64,000 bases of DNA from Limosilactobacillus viscerum (GCF_947387525.1 NZ_CANDNW010000002.1:1-64000), one strand, 5' to 3'. Counted from the stretch's first letter, positions 16,549 through 26,731 are shown. Notes: generated by a model from the letters alone, not told the origin. Numbers and translations: made by a program.

Positions 16549-16900
16549 TTCAGTTAAATGATTAATCAGCTGAAACCGGGAAAATCAACTTCAGGCTCGA
16601 GGAATTTGAGACCGGCATTGGTATTGGATAGGCCGGTGCTTATCCTTGCGGGGGCCGCTTTTTCACGGTTACAGCATTCAAAATAAAAATTGAGGTTGGA
16701 GAGATTCCTTTCCAGCCTCAATTTTTTAATTTATTATCGAAAATAAAATTGAGAGTTCAAATAAGTTAACGTTATTGTTTACCCTAAAGATTATTAAATT
16801 TATTTTTAAAATAAAAATTTCTAGTTAGGTCTTAAAAATAGGGTGTTTCCATTGTTATCCACTGAAAAACAGATTCAGCTAATTATTCGATTCATAATAA
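16549..16900. other. Intergenic region with stem-loops
   Basis: Around 16608-16660 a GC-rich segment has overlapping complementary pieces (CCGGC..GCCGG and GGATA..TATCC). A clear terminator follows at 16689. The rest is AT-rich promoter-type DNA. No ORF seen. Confidence 0.4.
16689..16728 (+). terminator. Rho-independent terminator
   Basis: ATTGAGG-TGGA pairs with TCCA-CCTCAAT around an 11-nt loop and is followed by TTTTTT. Confidence 0.7.
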
Positions 16901-16909
16901 ATGAATAAT

Positions 16910-16950
16910 TAGTGTATTACATTTGAAGTATAATTAACAAGAATACACTA
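16910..16950 (+). promoter_or_regulatory. Promoter of the adhesin pseudogene, framed by an inverted repeat
   Basis: TAGTGTATT (16910-16918) and AATACACTA (16942-16950) form a perfect 9-bp inverted repeat that brackets a TATAAT (16929-16934). A repressor bound to the repeat would cover the promoter. Whether it is used is unknown because the gene downstream is broken. Confidence 0.4.
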
Positions 16951-16981
16951 AAAGTTATTTTATATTAAGGGAGTATTACGA

Positions 16982-19900
16982 ATGGAAAGTAAAAGCCACT
17001 ATAAGATGTTTAAAGCAGGGAAACTGTGAATGACTGCCATGGTTTCTGCCGCTGTTTTGGGGGTCGCTAGTGTTGCTCACGCTGATGAGCAGCAGCAACC
17101 ATCGACAACTGATTCTGCTAGCCAAGAGTCGGTTGACCAGAATGCTGGTTCATTAACTAGTACCAACACCGTTTCGTTATCAAGCACGAACCAGGATCAG
17201 GGACAGCAAACCCAGCCAAGCAATAATCAAACTGCCACGCCGGTAACCAGGGCGGCGCAAGCTAGTGCCACCTCAACTGCTAATACTAATGAAGCAACGA
17301 GTGCAACACCGCGTGAAGCTTCTCAAATTGCGGTCACAAACCCTAATGATTACCCAACTAAGGCGGCTTCACTGGTTGGTCGGAACGCTGCTGGACAGCC
17401 TTACTACGTTTACCAAATTGTTAACTTGACTAATACAACCATTAACGGTCAGCAGGCACGGCTGATCCTTTCCGTGGACCCCGTTAACCCACAGGGGACC
17501 AACTACCTTTACGTAACAACCGACCAGTATGATAAGGCCTACCAGGCAATTGTGGTTCCATCTGGTTCGTACGTCGATGTTTCCGCAGGTAATACAGGTG
17601 CACCCATCACGAACCCAACGCGGAACAATAGTTACCGGGTTTCAAACACGGCGCCGTTTAGCTTAAGCTTCAATGGTAAGCAGATTAGTGTGCCAGCCTC
17701 CTTATCAATTAAGAGTACCCGTGGTGTAACGCCAGTTTACGGACTGGGAAACCAGCACTACACCAACTATTCTGACAAGGTTGACATCACACCAGACAAT
17801 AATGCGCCCGCAATTGAATACATCTACAAGGACAAGAATGGTAATTACACTACTAACAGTAGCTTCCCAGTTAACGTTCCGGTTAATGGGATTACGGGGC
17901 AAAAGTTTACCATCACTAATGTTAATAACTACTTGCAAGTACTACCGGGCTACTACCTGACGAACCAACCAAACGGCCTGGCTAACACGGCGAATGGTAA
18001 GGACTACGCCGGGACGATTGCCCAATTCCAAATCGGCAAGTACTACGAAAAGACCTTGTACAACTGGGACCGGTCTGTATCCCAAACCTTGATTTATTAA
18101 CTCCTTGACCCACAAGGTACGATGAACATTTCATTGTTGCGGCCAAACCAAAAGACTGAAACGCTGACTGTTCCGGAAGGACAAGTCAAGCAATTTAGCA
18201 ACGGTACCTTAGCTCGGAACCCGTATGTCCCCGGGACCAACAGTGTTCAGTTGATTTATGCTGACCTTGGCCACATCATTCCAGTTGACGAAAACGGGAA
18301 CGTTATTTCTGGCGCATCACAACCGATTTATAACAATGATGCAAATGATGCTCACAAGGCTGCTGCAACTGATTCACCAGACTTGACCTCCCAAGGATGG
18401 GTATTAGCAGATCCTAGTCAGGCAACGATTAACCCTGAGAACCCGGGTGCTGATACCCTTGTTCAATACCGGCGGGTTGTTGTTAATACTGAAGATGTTA
18501 AAGTTACTCAAACGGTTCAATATAAGTACGCCGATGGGGTTACCGCGGGCCGGCCAACATTGCCAAGCGACAACGTTCAGAGTGTAACCTTTACCCACAC
18601 CGTTATTACTAACCCGGTTACGGGGAAGGTGCTTTCTGATACCTGGACGCCTGACCAACCACAACAATTTACCGTGGTTACGACGCCAGAAATTCCGGGC
18701 TTCTTCGCTGACCAAGCTCAAGCTGGTGGGGATAATAATGTTACCCAAACAACCCCAAGTAAGACCTATGTCGTCCTTTATTCTGCACCAAATGAAACAA
18801 CGGAAGAAAAGACGATCACCCAAACCATCCGCTACGAATACAAAGATGGTGTGACGGCTGATCGTCCAGCACTGCCAGAAAATAACATTCAAAGCCTGAA
18901 GTTTACCCGGACGATTCATCGGAACCCACAAACTGGGGAGATCATTTCTACCACGGACTGGGCACCAGCTCAAGACCACTTTACGATGATAACCACTCCA
19001 GGAATTGAAGGTTACTATTATGACAAGGCAGAAGCCGGTAGCACTGCGCCGGTTACTGCGGCAAGTGCTAATACTGAGTACGTGGTTTACTACGCTGCTC
19101 CAGAGATCACAACTGAAAAAAAGGTCATCACCCAGACGGTTCACTACCAATACCAAGATGGTGAAACTCAAAACCGCCCAGCATTGCCAGAAGATAATAT
19201 TCAGTATTTGACCTTTACGGAAACATTGGGAACTAACCCATTTACGGGTCATGTGGTTTCATTTGGTTGGACACCAGATCATAGCAACTTCCAACTTGTC
19301 CAAACGCCAACTATTAATGGTTACTATGCTGATAAGGCACAAGCCGGTAGCGACCAGACCGTGGTGCCAAATGATATGGATACGTACTACGTAGTTAACT
19401 ATGCTGCGCCAACTAGTACCATTGTGGAGAGCAAGACGGTTAAGCAAACGGTACGTTATGAATATGCTGACGGGGTTACGGAAGGCCGGCCAGCTTTGCC
19501 AAACACTGATGAACAGGCATTGCTCTTCAACCGGACCGTGGTTGAAAATCCATACACCCATGAAGTGATTTCAGACACGTGGAGCCCAGCCCAAAACTTC
19601 ACGATCGTTAATACGCCTGAAATTGCTGGCTTCTACTACGATGAAGCCCAGGCCGGTAGTGATGCTCCAGTCACCCACGAAAGCGGTGATAGTGATTACG
19701 TTGTTAAGTACGCTCCTGCTAAGAAGACAACGGAGGAAAAGAAGGTTACCCAGACCATTCGTTACCACTATGCCGACGGGGTTAATGGTGACCCTGCATT
19801 GTTGCCAGCAAACAACGTACAGACGTTGACGTTTACGCGGACAACGTTGCTCAACCCATGGAATGGCGAAGTGCTGAGTGACGAATGGAGTCCGGCACAA

Positions 19901-20938
19901 CACTTTACAATCGTGGACACACCACGGATTGACGGCTACTTCTTTGACCAAGCCCAAGCGGGTAGTGAAGGGGAAGTTACGCAGGAAAGTCCTGACACCT
20001 TCTATGACGTTTACTACCTTGACGCTGAAACGACTGAGACGCAAAAGACAATCACCCAGACGGTTCGCTACGAATACGCGGACGGGATCACGGAAGGTCG
20101 GCCAGCGCTGCCAGAAACCAACGTCCAAACGCTGACCTTCACGCAAACGATTAAGCGGGACCCAGTTTCAGGTGCAATTATTTCTGATGGATGGAGTGAA
20201 CCACAACGCTTCAGCATCGTGACAACGCCAACGGTTAACGGTTACTTCTACGACCTGGCCCAAGCCGGGAGCGATGAATTGGTAACTCATGATGACGCCA
20301 ACACTGAATACGTGGTTAAGTACGCCCCAGCTAAGACGACGGTCACTGAACAAAAGACGGTCACGCAGACCATTCGCTACGAATATGCTGATGGAATTAC
20401 GGCGGGCCGGCCAGCCTTGCCTGCAACTAATATTCAGAAATTGACCTTCAACCGGACGACCGTGACGAACCCATTCACGGATGAAGTGCTTTCTGACAGC
20501 TGGAGTCCAGCACAGAAGTTTACGGTTATTACGACGCCAACGATTGCGGGCTTCGATGCCGACCAAGCTGAAGCGGGATCAACTGCTGACATTACTTACA
20601 TGAGTCCTGACCTGAACTTTGTTGTTAAGTACACCGCACAGAATACGCCTGAAGAGCCAGACGAACCTACTGTGCCGGACGAGCCAACGGTACCAGATGA
20701 ACCTGAAGAACCAACCGAACCAGAAACACCGGTTGAACCAGGTGAACCAACGCCAGGACCGGAGACACCGGCTGAACCAGAAATCCCGGCAGTTCCTGAA
20801 AAGCCAGCAGAAAAGCCGGCTGACAATAACAATAAGCTGCCACAAACGGGTGCTAATGATGCAACCGCGATTGCTGGTTTAGGTCTCTTAACTGCAATGA
20901 TGAGTCTTCTCGGATTAGGGAAGCGGAAGAGACAGTAA
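16982..20938 (+). pseudogene. Mub-like LPXTG surface adhesin broken by two in-frame stops
   Basis: One continuous reading frame from ATG 16982 is interrupted by TGA at 17027-17029 and TAA at 18098-18100; restoring both codons gives about 1,318 residues. The N-terminus MESKSHYKMFKAGKL is a KxYKxGKxW-type signal, and the TGA falls exactly where its tryptophan (TGG) belongs. After the signal come a Ser/Thr/Gln-rich linker and a non-repeated domain. From about 18500 to 20640 follow seven tandem repeats of roughly 103 residues, each opening like KTITQTVRYEYADG, similar to Mub/MucBP mucus-binding repeats. A Pro/Glu wall-spanning region, LPQTG and an RKR-ended membrane tail finish the protein. Intact, it would bind mucus or host glycoproteins. 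Ribosome site AAGGGAG. Confidence 0.85.
18500..20640 (+). repeat. Seven tandem adhesin repeats of about 309 bp
   Basis: Repeat starts lie near 18500, 18808, 19120, 19432, 19742, 20044 and 20353. Each unit has TQTxxYxYxDG, RPxLP, a TNPxTGEVxSDxWxPAQ segment, GxxxDxAQAGS and a YVVxY end. DNA divergence between units is moderate, so the array is not newly duplicated. Confidence 0.85.
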
Positions 20939-20945
20939 TAGAGTT

Positions 20946-20986
20946 AAAAAATGACTTACGATAAATATTTCGTAAGCCATTTTTTA
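20946..20986 (+). terminator. Terminator of the adhesin gene
   Basis: AAAAAATGaCTTACGa pairs with TCGTAAGcCATTTTTT. Confidence 0.75.
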
Positions 20987-21000
20987 TATCTGCGTATAGA

Positions 21001-21040
21001 AAGGGCGCGCAAACAATTAGATGATTTGCGCGCCTTTTAA
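21001..21040. terminator. Terminator of the leftward LPXTG gene
   Basis: AAGGgCGCGCAAA pairs with TTTGCGCGCCTTT around an 11-nt loop. It lies between two convergent surface-protein genes. Confidence 0.7.
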
Positions 21041-21048
21041 CGTATTAT

Positions 21049-22908
21049 TTATTTAGTGAACTTTTTCTTAAACAGTAGTCCGAAAGTGAGTGGCAGTGTT
21101 AAGAGTAATGACAGCAAGGCATGATTGTTGTTACCTGTTTGTGGTAATGCCTGCTGATCATTTTTGGTACTTACTGCTGCAACAACACCTGCTGATTTTT
21201 GGGGAGTGGTTACTTTAACGTTAGTTGTTACAGGTGCTTGTGGTGTTGCTTCAATTACTGCTGATTCATCTTCTGCTACTGGTACGTCATCCTTCTTAAC
21301 CTGGGTTGGTGCTTCAGTAGTTTCGTGTGGTTCTTCTTGGGCAGGTGAAAGTGGCGCCCAAGGAGTGGTCTTCTTAGCCGGAGAAAGTGGTGTCCAAGGG
21401 ATAGTCTTCTTAGCTGGTGTAAGTGACGTCCAAGGGATGGTCTTCTTAGCTGGCGTAAGTGGTTTCCACGGAATGCTTTCGTCAGGCTTTGACTTTGGCT
21501 TTCCTGCCGGTTGTTTTGGAATAATAACCTCGATCTTTGAATCATCGTGAGGAATAATCGGGGTCGGCTTCTTACTAGGCTTCAAGTCGGTCCAAGGAGT
21601 AGTCTTCTTAGCCGGAGAAAGTGGTGTCCAAGGGATAGTCTTCTTAGCTGGCGTAAGTGATGTCCAAGGGATGGTCTTCTTAGCTGGTGAAAGTGCTGTC
21701 CAAGGAATACTTTCCTTAGGTTTTGACTTATCGGTTGTGTCCGTTGGCTTTTTCTTATCCTTATCACCAGAGACACCACCATCCACTAAAATGTTGTGAA
21801 CCGAATAATTCGTATCTCTGCTAGAGAAGTCATTTACCGGATTCTTACCATGTTCGTGGTAGGAAATGGTACTGAAGTTGGAAAAACTTTCTTGACTTTC
21901 ATTAGTAATCTTCGTCAGGTAGTGGATGACAAAATAATTGCAGGAAACCCACTTCCCGGGGATGTTTACCAAAATAGTGTTGTTATTGGTTTCAATGGTT
22001 GCCCCATCGTACGCTTTTTGGAAGTCTTGGATAGCGTCTTTGCCATAATAGTGGCTCTGATTGTTAACCGTAATATCAAAACTATCTGTATCGAGCTCTT
22101 GTCCTGCCTGGATTTGATCCTTAACAAAAACGGGACCATCAGCGTACCGGCTATGTATATTGATGTTTAAAAACCACCGAACACGGTCAGTCATGCTTGG
22201 TAAAATGTCACCGGTTTTGTAGTAGAAGCGGTCATCTTCTTGTGGCGCCGATGGAGTACGATCAATCGGTTTAAAGTTGATATCGGCAGAACTGTTACCA
22301 CCATTAACGTGGAATGTACCACCATTGCCATCGTTGCGGACCTGAACTTCAAAGCTGGCCCACCCCTTAACATTCTTTAAGGTATCCAAAGCTGGGTGGG
22401 TGAAAGTAATTACAGCCTGGTTATTCTCAACGTTGAGAACGGCACCATTTTCAAAAGTAACGTCCTGGCCATCTACATTTTGGCCGTTGATAGTGAGGTT
22501 GAGATTCTTTTGGGCGCCCATCCCATATACGTTACCGGTAGTTGGCCAGTTAACCGTAATTTGGTCGTTGTTATGAATTTTATGCTGGTGTTCATCGAAT
22601 TCCACTCGAATATTCATGTAAGAACCATCACGTGGTTCACTACCGGCACTAGATGAGGTTGAGATGCCAGTGATGTTGTCACTAACATCTTGACCATGAT
22701 TGGTTGCTGGTGTCGTTTCTGAACTGGCATTTGCTGAAAGCGTAGAAACTGCTACTGCATTATCAGAAGCTGGAATAATGGATTTGTTATTACTAATGCT
22801 TTCAGTAGTTGCTGTTGTATCAGCATGGATATCTCCCTGGCTGACTGCAATTGTCCCTAATGCAATTGCACATACGAATAAGGTACAGGTGTTTAGCCTC
22901 TTACCCAT
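21049..22908 (-). CDS. LPXTG-anchored surface protein with PWTxLxPAKKT repeats
   Basis: A 619-aa exported, sortase-anchored protein. A signal peptide (LNTCTLFVCAIALGTIAVSQ, cleaved near HADTT) is followed by a Ser/Thr-rich linker. About 250 residues then have the look of the beta-sandwich adhesin domains of collagen/fibrinogen-binding MSCRAMMs (NIRVEFDEHQHKIHNNDQIT, VNWPTTG, AVITFTHPALDTL). Next come two blocks of 12-residue repeats (IPWTSLTPAKKT type), then LPQTG, a hydrophobic helix and KKKFTK. TAGGGGGAT precedes ATG 22908. The ligand is unknown; a fibrinogen- or collagen-type role is only suggested by fold resemblance. Confidence 0.8.
   Translation of the reverse strand: MGKRLNTCTLFVCAIALGTIAVSQGDIHADTTATTESISNNKSIIPASDNAVAVSTLSANASSETTPATNHGQDVSDNITGISTSSSAGSEPRDGSYMNIRVEFDEHQHKIHNNDQITVNWPTTGNVYGMGAQKNLNLTINGQNVDGQDVTFENGAVLNVENNQAVITFTHPALDTLKNVKGWASFEVQVRNDGNGGTFHVNGGNSSADINFKPIDRTPSAPQEDDRFYYKTGDILPSMTDRVRWFLNINIHSRYADGPVFVKDQIQAGQELDTDSFDITVNNQSHYYGKDAIQDFQKAYDGATIETNNNTILVNIPGKWVSCNYFVIHYLTKITNESQESFSNFSTISYHEHGKNPVNDFSSRDTNYSVHNILVDGGVSGDKDKKKPTDTTDKSKPKESIPWTALSPAKKTIPWTSLTPAKKTIPWTPLSPAKKTTPWTDLKPSKKPTPIIPHDDSKIEVIIPKQPAGKPKSKPDESIPWKPLTPAKKTIPWTSLTPAKKTIPWTPLSPAKKTTPWAPLSPAQEEPHETTEAPTQVKKDDVPVAEDESAVIEATPQAPVTTNVKVTTPQKSAGVVAAVSTKNDQQALPQTGNNNHALLSLLLTLPLTFGLLFKKKFTK
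21336..21720 (-). repeat. Two blocks of 36-bp repeats encoding PWTxLxPAKKT
   Basis: The coding sequence contains four 12-codon units in each of two blocks (about 21339-21482 and 21585-21720), separated by a non-repeated stretch. Several units are identical at DNA level between blocks, so unit number is likely to vary by slippage or recombination. Confidence 0.8.
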
Positions 22909-23232
22909 TGTTGAAATCCCCCTAAATAATAGAATTTAATTGAAAAAGCTAAAATTAAAATGCGTGAATGATCATATCATTTTAGTTAAAGGTTTTACTA
23001 GTTGTAAGGAAGCCATTTCTACTTAAGCCAAGCAAAAATTATAGTGAAACTTTATGCAAACCGGTACTTGAAATCTAATATAAAAATGTTAAATAAATTT
23101 CTTTATATGAAAATTTTGTGCAGTATCCGGTTGACAGAAAAAGGATATTAGTTAATTATTAAAAACCGCCAATTCATTTCTAAAGAAACGTGTTATAGTA
23201 TAGTTAATTTAAGAAAGCGAGGGATAAGGGTT
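22909..23232. other. AT-rich divergent promoter region
   Basis: No gene seen. TTGACA at 23131-23136 and an extended -10 (TGTTATAGT, 23191-23199) are promoter-like elements for the small rightward gene. The left part must hold the promoter of the LPXTG gene, which I cannot define. Confidence 0.4.
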
Positions 23233-23346
23233 ATGGCTAAGTACATCGTTGAATTAAGTGAAGAAGACATCCAAATGATTAAGGATTGTCACTCAAAGAA
23301 TCCTTCAATCATGAAGGCAATGGAAAACGCTAAAAAGGAAAACTAA
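23233..23346 (+). CDS. 37-aa hypothetical small protein
   Basis: ATG 23233 is preceded by GGGATAAGGG, and its own terminator follows 18 bp after the stop. The product MAKYIVELSEEDIQMIKDCH and onward is charged and helical, with no membrane segment. The tight promoter/ribosome-site/terminator packaging argues for a real small gene. I do not recognise a family. Confidence 0.6.
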   Translation: MAKYIVELSEEDIQMIKDCHSKNPSIMKAMENAKKEN

Positions 23347-23364
23347 TTTTCCATTATTTATTGG

Positions 23365-23398
23365 TCGCTGTCCGGGAAACCGGATGGCGATTTTTTTG
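23365..23398 (+). terminator. Rho-independent terminator
   Basis: TCGCTGTCCGG pairs with CCGGATGGCGA (two G-T pairs) around GAAA and is followed by seven T. Confidence 0.8.
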
Positions 23399-23494
23399 TT
23401 TAAAGCTGTTTTCAATTGTGAAAAAAGAATGCGCTAACAAAAAAATCTAAAAAATTTTTTAATTACCACTTTCCTAGAGCGCCAAGCGATTATA

Positions 23495-23567
23495 TGTCAA
23501 ACGTATGACACAATGTGCCATAAAAATATGTCATACGTTTGACATAAACAGTCACAAAGTGTAGTAT
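23495..23567 (+). promoter_or_regulatory. Sucrose operon promoter with two mirrored operators
   Basis: TGTCAAACGTATGACA (23495-23510) and its exact reverse complement TGTCATACGTTTGACA (23529-23544) lie 34 bp apart centre to centre. The second contains the -35 box TTGACA (23539-23544), followed after 17 bp by the -10 TAGTAT (23562-23567). The layout predicts tight repression by a LacI-type protein bridging two sites about three helical turns apart. Confidence 0.75.
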
Positions 23568-23612
23568 CTCAACATGAAAGCGTTAATACATCAAAAGAAA
23601 GGTATATCAACT

Positions 23613-25022
23613 ATGACGCAGGAAATTGATAAGACAAAATTAATTCATATTACTAATGACCGCTACCGTCCCGCATACCATATTGCGACGAATGGTGGCT
23701 GGCTTAATGACCCTAATGGGCTCTGCTTCTACAAGGGTTACTACCATGTCTTTTACCAGTATCACCCGTATTCCGCTGAATGGGGGCCAATGCACTGGGG
23801 ACATGTCCGTAGCAAGGACCTTATTCACTGGGAACAACTTCCCGTGGCCTTAGTGCCTGGTGATCCGGAAGATTCAGGTGGTTGCTTCTCTGGCTCAGCT
23901 ATTGTTAAGGATGACCGACTTTACCTGATTTATACTGGTCACCACTATTATGGCGATGGCGACCTCGACCACTTCTGGGAAAACCAAAACGTGGCTTACA
24001 GCGATGATGGTATCCACTTTACAAAGTACGAGGGCAACCCAGTAATCAGTGCCCCAGATGATAACGCGCAAGACTTCCGTGATCCTAAGGTATGGCAACA
24101 TGATGGCAAGTATTACTTGGTATTAGGGAGTCGTGAAAAGAAGACTAACCATGGTCGAATCTTACTGTACCAGTCAACAGACTTGCTTCACTGGGAACAA
24201 GTTGGAACAATGTTTGACACGAAAACCGTTAAGAATACTGGTAAGATGCTCGAATGTCCAGACTTCTTCCACCTCAATGGTCAAGACGTTCTACTGTGTT
24301 CACCGATGGGCCTAGAATCAACTGGGAAGAACTTCATGAACCTCTCTCAGGTATGTTACTCAATTGGTCAATTAGATTATGCCAACTGCCAGTTCAACGG
24401 TTCCGACCTTCAAGAGCTTGATAAGGGGCATAACTTCTACGCTACCCAGACTTTTGAAACACCAGATAAACGGCGGGTTATGATTGCCTGGACGAGTCCA
24501 TTTAATGAAGAGATGCCAGAAAAGGCTGACGGCTGGGCTGGAATCTTAACCATCCCACGGGAATTGTCGATTGTCGATGGCCACTTGTATAACAAGCCGG
24601 TACGGGAAATGAAAAAGCTACGTGCTCACCCCGATCTTGATGGTGAACTGACTATCGACGGAACAACAAAACTGGAGATGTCAGATCCACAGCACAGTGA
24701 ATTTAACTTTGCCTTCCCTGAAGCAACTGATGGTCAATTAAGCTGGCAGCTTAATGATAGTCAAGGAGCATTGTTAAGTATTACTTACCGTGATGGTGAA
24801 GTGGTACTTAACCGGCGTGGCCAAGATGGTAAACGTTATGCATCTGTACCTGCTGGTATTATGAATCTGCGGATTTTCGTCGATACCAGTTCCGTGGAAG
24901 TCTTTATCAATAATGGCTGGGTATCATTTACTGACCGTTACTACGCTGATGGCCCAGTTAGTTACCAACTGACGAGTGATCATCAAATTTCATTGATGGC
25001 AGAAAATTATGCTTTGAAGTAG
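23613..25022 (+). CDS. Sucrose hydrolase / beta-fructofuranosidase (GH32)
   Basis: A cytoplasmic GH32 enzyme of 469 aa that splits sucrose or short fructo-oligosaccharides. The five-bladed propeller carries the three catalytic acids: nucleophile Asp33 in WLNDPNG, Asp157 in FRDPK, and acid/base Glu214 in ECPDFF. The C-terminal beta-sandwich follows (RIFVDTSSVEVFINNGW). I start at ATG 23613 (MTQEIDKTK) after AAAGG, not at the ATG at 23574, which lies on the promoter. Because the partner transporter is a proton symporter and not a PTS, the substrate is probably free sucrose rather than sucrose-6-phosphate. For that reason I give no scrB/sacA symbol. Confidence 0.92.
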   Translation: MTQEIDKTKLIHITNDRYRPAYHIATNGGWLNDPNGLCFYKGYYHVFYQYHPYSAEWGPMHWGHVRSKDLIHWEQLPVALVPGDPEDSGGCFSGSAIVKDDRLYLIYTGHHYYGDGDLDHFWENQNVAYSDDGIHFTKYEGNPVISAPDDNAQDFRDPKVWQHDGKYYLVLGSREKKTNHGRILLYQSTDLLHWEQVGTMFDTKTVKNTGKMLECPDFFHLNGQDVLLCSPMGLESTGKNFMNLSQVCYSIGQLDYANCQFNGSDLQELDKGHNFYATQTFETPDKRRVMIAWTSPFNEEMPEKADGWAGILTIPRELSIVDGHLYNKPVREMKKLRAHPDLDGELTIDGTTKLEMSDPQHSEFNFAFPEATDGQLSWQLNDSQGALLSITYRDGEVVLNRRGQDGKRYASVPAGIMNLRIFVDTSSVEVFINNGWVSFTDRYYADGPVSYQLTSDHQISLMAENYALK

Positions 25023-25038
25023 AAAACGAGGTAGCATC

Positions 25039-26313
25039 ATGAAAAAGAGTAAATTATCTGCATTTAAGAATTCATTTTATATTGAAAGTTCGTTAAGCCT
25101 ATTACTATTCTTTACTGCTTGGGGGATTTGGTGGTCCTTCTTCCAAATCTGGCTGACCAATGATCTTGGCTTTTCCGGTGCTAAAGTAGGTTTGATTTAC
25201 ACCTTTGACTCCGCTATTACCTTGGTATTAATGTTTGTCTATGGTTCAATTCAAGATAAGCTGGGGATTAAGCGGCGGTTACTGATCGGGGTTACTATCC
25301 TCGAAATGCTGCTCGGCCCATTCTTCACTTGGGTTTACTCACCATTGCTTCACTCCAACTTCATCCTCGGTGCCTTTCTTGGGTCACTGTACCTGTCATT
25401 TGCCTTCCTGGCTGCTTCACCAACCTTTGAAGCCTTGGCAGAACGGATGAGCCGGCGGTACAGCTTTGAATATGGTCGGGCCCGTGCTTGGGGGTCATTC
25501 GGTTATGCTGTTTCTGCCCTCTGTGCTGGTTATCTCTTTACGATTAGTCCATACATTGTCTTTTGGTTAAGTAGTGGGGTCAGTTTTATTACCTTCTTGT
25601 TAATGTGCTTCGGTCGGACGAAGAGTGAGAAGCAAATTAAAGCTTACGAAAATAAGTCCGAAGAGCAACACGATGCTGACAAGCCAAGCTTTAAGGAAAT
25701 CCTTGGCGTCTTCAAGATGAAGCAGTTGTGGGAATTAGTAATCTTCATTATCTTTAGTGGTTCATTCTACACGGTCTTTGACCAGCAGATGTTCCCACAA
25801 TTCTTCACCCAGTTCTTTAAGACAGCGGCACAAGGGAACACGGCTTACGGGATTTTGAATTCCATCGAAGTCTTCTTGGAAGCCATCATGATGGCGATTG
25901 TTCCATGGATCATGAAGAAGATTGGTGTTCGTCGGACCTTGATGGTTGGGGTAACAATCATGTTCTTGCGGATCGGACTTTGTGGTCTGGTTGTCAGTCC
26001 GGTTGGAATTTCAATCGTTAAGTTGTTCCACGCACCAGAAACGGCTATCTTTGCTCTGGCAATGTTCCGTTACCTGACACTTCACTTTGATACTCGGCTT
26101 TCAGCTACCATGTACATGGTTGTTGGTCAAATCGCTGGTCAGATTGGACAAATTGTCTTCTCCACACCATTGGGGATGCTTCATGACCACATTGGCTACC
26201 GTGCAACCTTCCTGGTAATTTCCGCAATTGTCATCTGCGCTGCAATTTATGCCTTCATTATTCTGCGGAAGGATACCCAAGAAGTTAACGGTCAACCACT
26301 TGAACGTGAATAG
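25039..26313 (+). CDS. Sucrose-type major facilitator permease
   Basis: A 424-aa MFS transporter with twelve membrane helices. It is related to the LacY/CscB oligosaccharide:proton symporter group (FYIESSLSLLLFFTAWGIWW, RARAWGSFGYAVSALCAG) with the large charged central loop after helix 6. It begins 16 bp after the GH32 gene, so the pair forms an operon in which this permease most likely brings in sucrose or short fructans. The ribosome site is ACGAGG before ATG 25039. The substrate is inferred from its partner. Confidence 0.85.
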   Translation: MKKSKLSAFKNSFYIESSLSLLLFFTAWGIWWSFFQIWLTNDLGFSGAKVGLIYTFDSAITLVLMFVYGSIQDKLGIKRRLLIGVTILEMLLGPFFTWVYSPLLHSNFILGAFLGSLYLSFAFLAASPTFEALAERMSRRYSFEYGRARAWGSFGYAVSALCAGYLFTISPYIVFWLSSGVSFITFLLMCFGRTKSEKQIKAYENKSEEQHDADKPSFKEILGVFKMKQLWELVIFIIFSGSFYTVFDQQMFPQFFTQFFKTAAQGNTAYGILNSIEVFLEAIMMAIVPWIMKKIGVRRTLMVGVTIMFLRIGLCGLVVSPVGISIVKLFHAPETAIFALAMFRYLTLHFDTRLSATMYMVVGQIAGQIGQIVFSTPLGMLHDHIGYRATFLVISAIVICAAIYAFIILRKDTQEVNGQPLERE

Positions 26314-26333
26314 TTAAAAAGTATTTTAATTAA

Positions 26334-26373
26334 CCCTCTAAGTTGGCTTTTTGGCTGGCTTAGGGGGCTTTTG
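26334..26373 (+). terminator. Terminator of the sucrose operon
   Basis: CCCTCTAAG pairs with CTTAGGGGG (one G-T) around a 16-nt loop; CTTTTGAGTATTTT follows. Confidence 0.6.
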
Positions 26374-26425
26374 AGTATTTTCTCTGGAACAGAGAATTAA
26401 TATAATGTACTTACGAGGTGGTCAG

Positions 26426-26611
26426 ATGAAAGACGCGAGAGAGACATCAAAGTTCCGCAATTTAACTAGGAATGATAAAGAAAAAAAGATTTTACCAGAG
26501 AAGAAAACAATCCGTCCTGAAAAAGAAGAGGTTAGCCCAAAAACGATAGCGCTAATTAATTACTTATTCAACGAAAATCAAAAGTTAATGGAAAGATTGA
26601 AGGATCAATGA
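26426..26611 (+). CDS. 61-aa hypothetical protein
   Basis: ATG 26426 follows GAGGTGG and a TATAAT at 26400-26405, so it has its own promoter. The product is very rich in Lys and Glu (MKDARETSKFRNLTRNDKEK), with a C-terminal helix KTIALINYLFNENQKLMERL that could form a coiled coil. No family recognised. Confidence 0.55.
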   Translation: MKDARETSKFRNLTRNDKEKKILPEKKTIRPEKEEVSPKTIALINYLFNENQKLMERLKDQ

Positions 26612-26731
26612 ATTATTTAGCTGTAGTATGATGATTGCTCTTTAATCAAAAACAATGCGTATTGGTCATCTTTTGCTGGTTAAGGTTATAATGGAAAATG
26701 ATGAAACTGATTGAAAATGAGGGAATTTGTT

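Noticed and set aside
17027-18100. Programmed readthrough or recoding of TGA and TAA in the adhesin
   Set aside because: Two different stop codons, no recoding structure visible, and the first replaces a conserved Trp; mutation is simpler.
20596-20882. Low-complexity ORFs on both strands over the Pro/Glu wall region
   Set aside because: Products of the repetitive codons of the adhesin, not genes.
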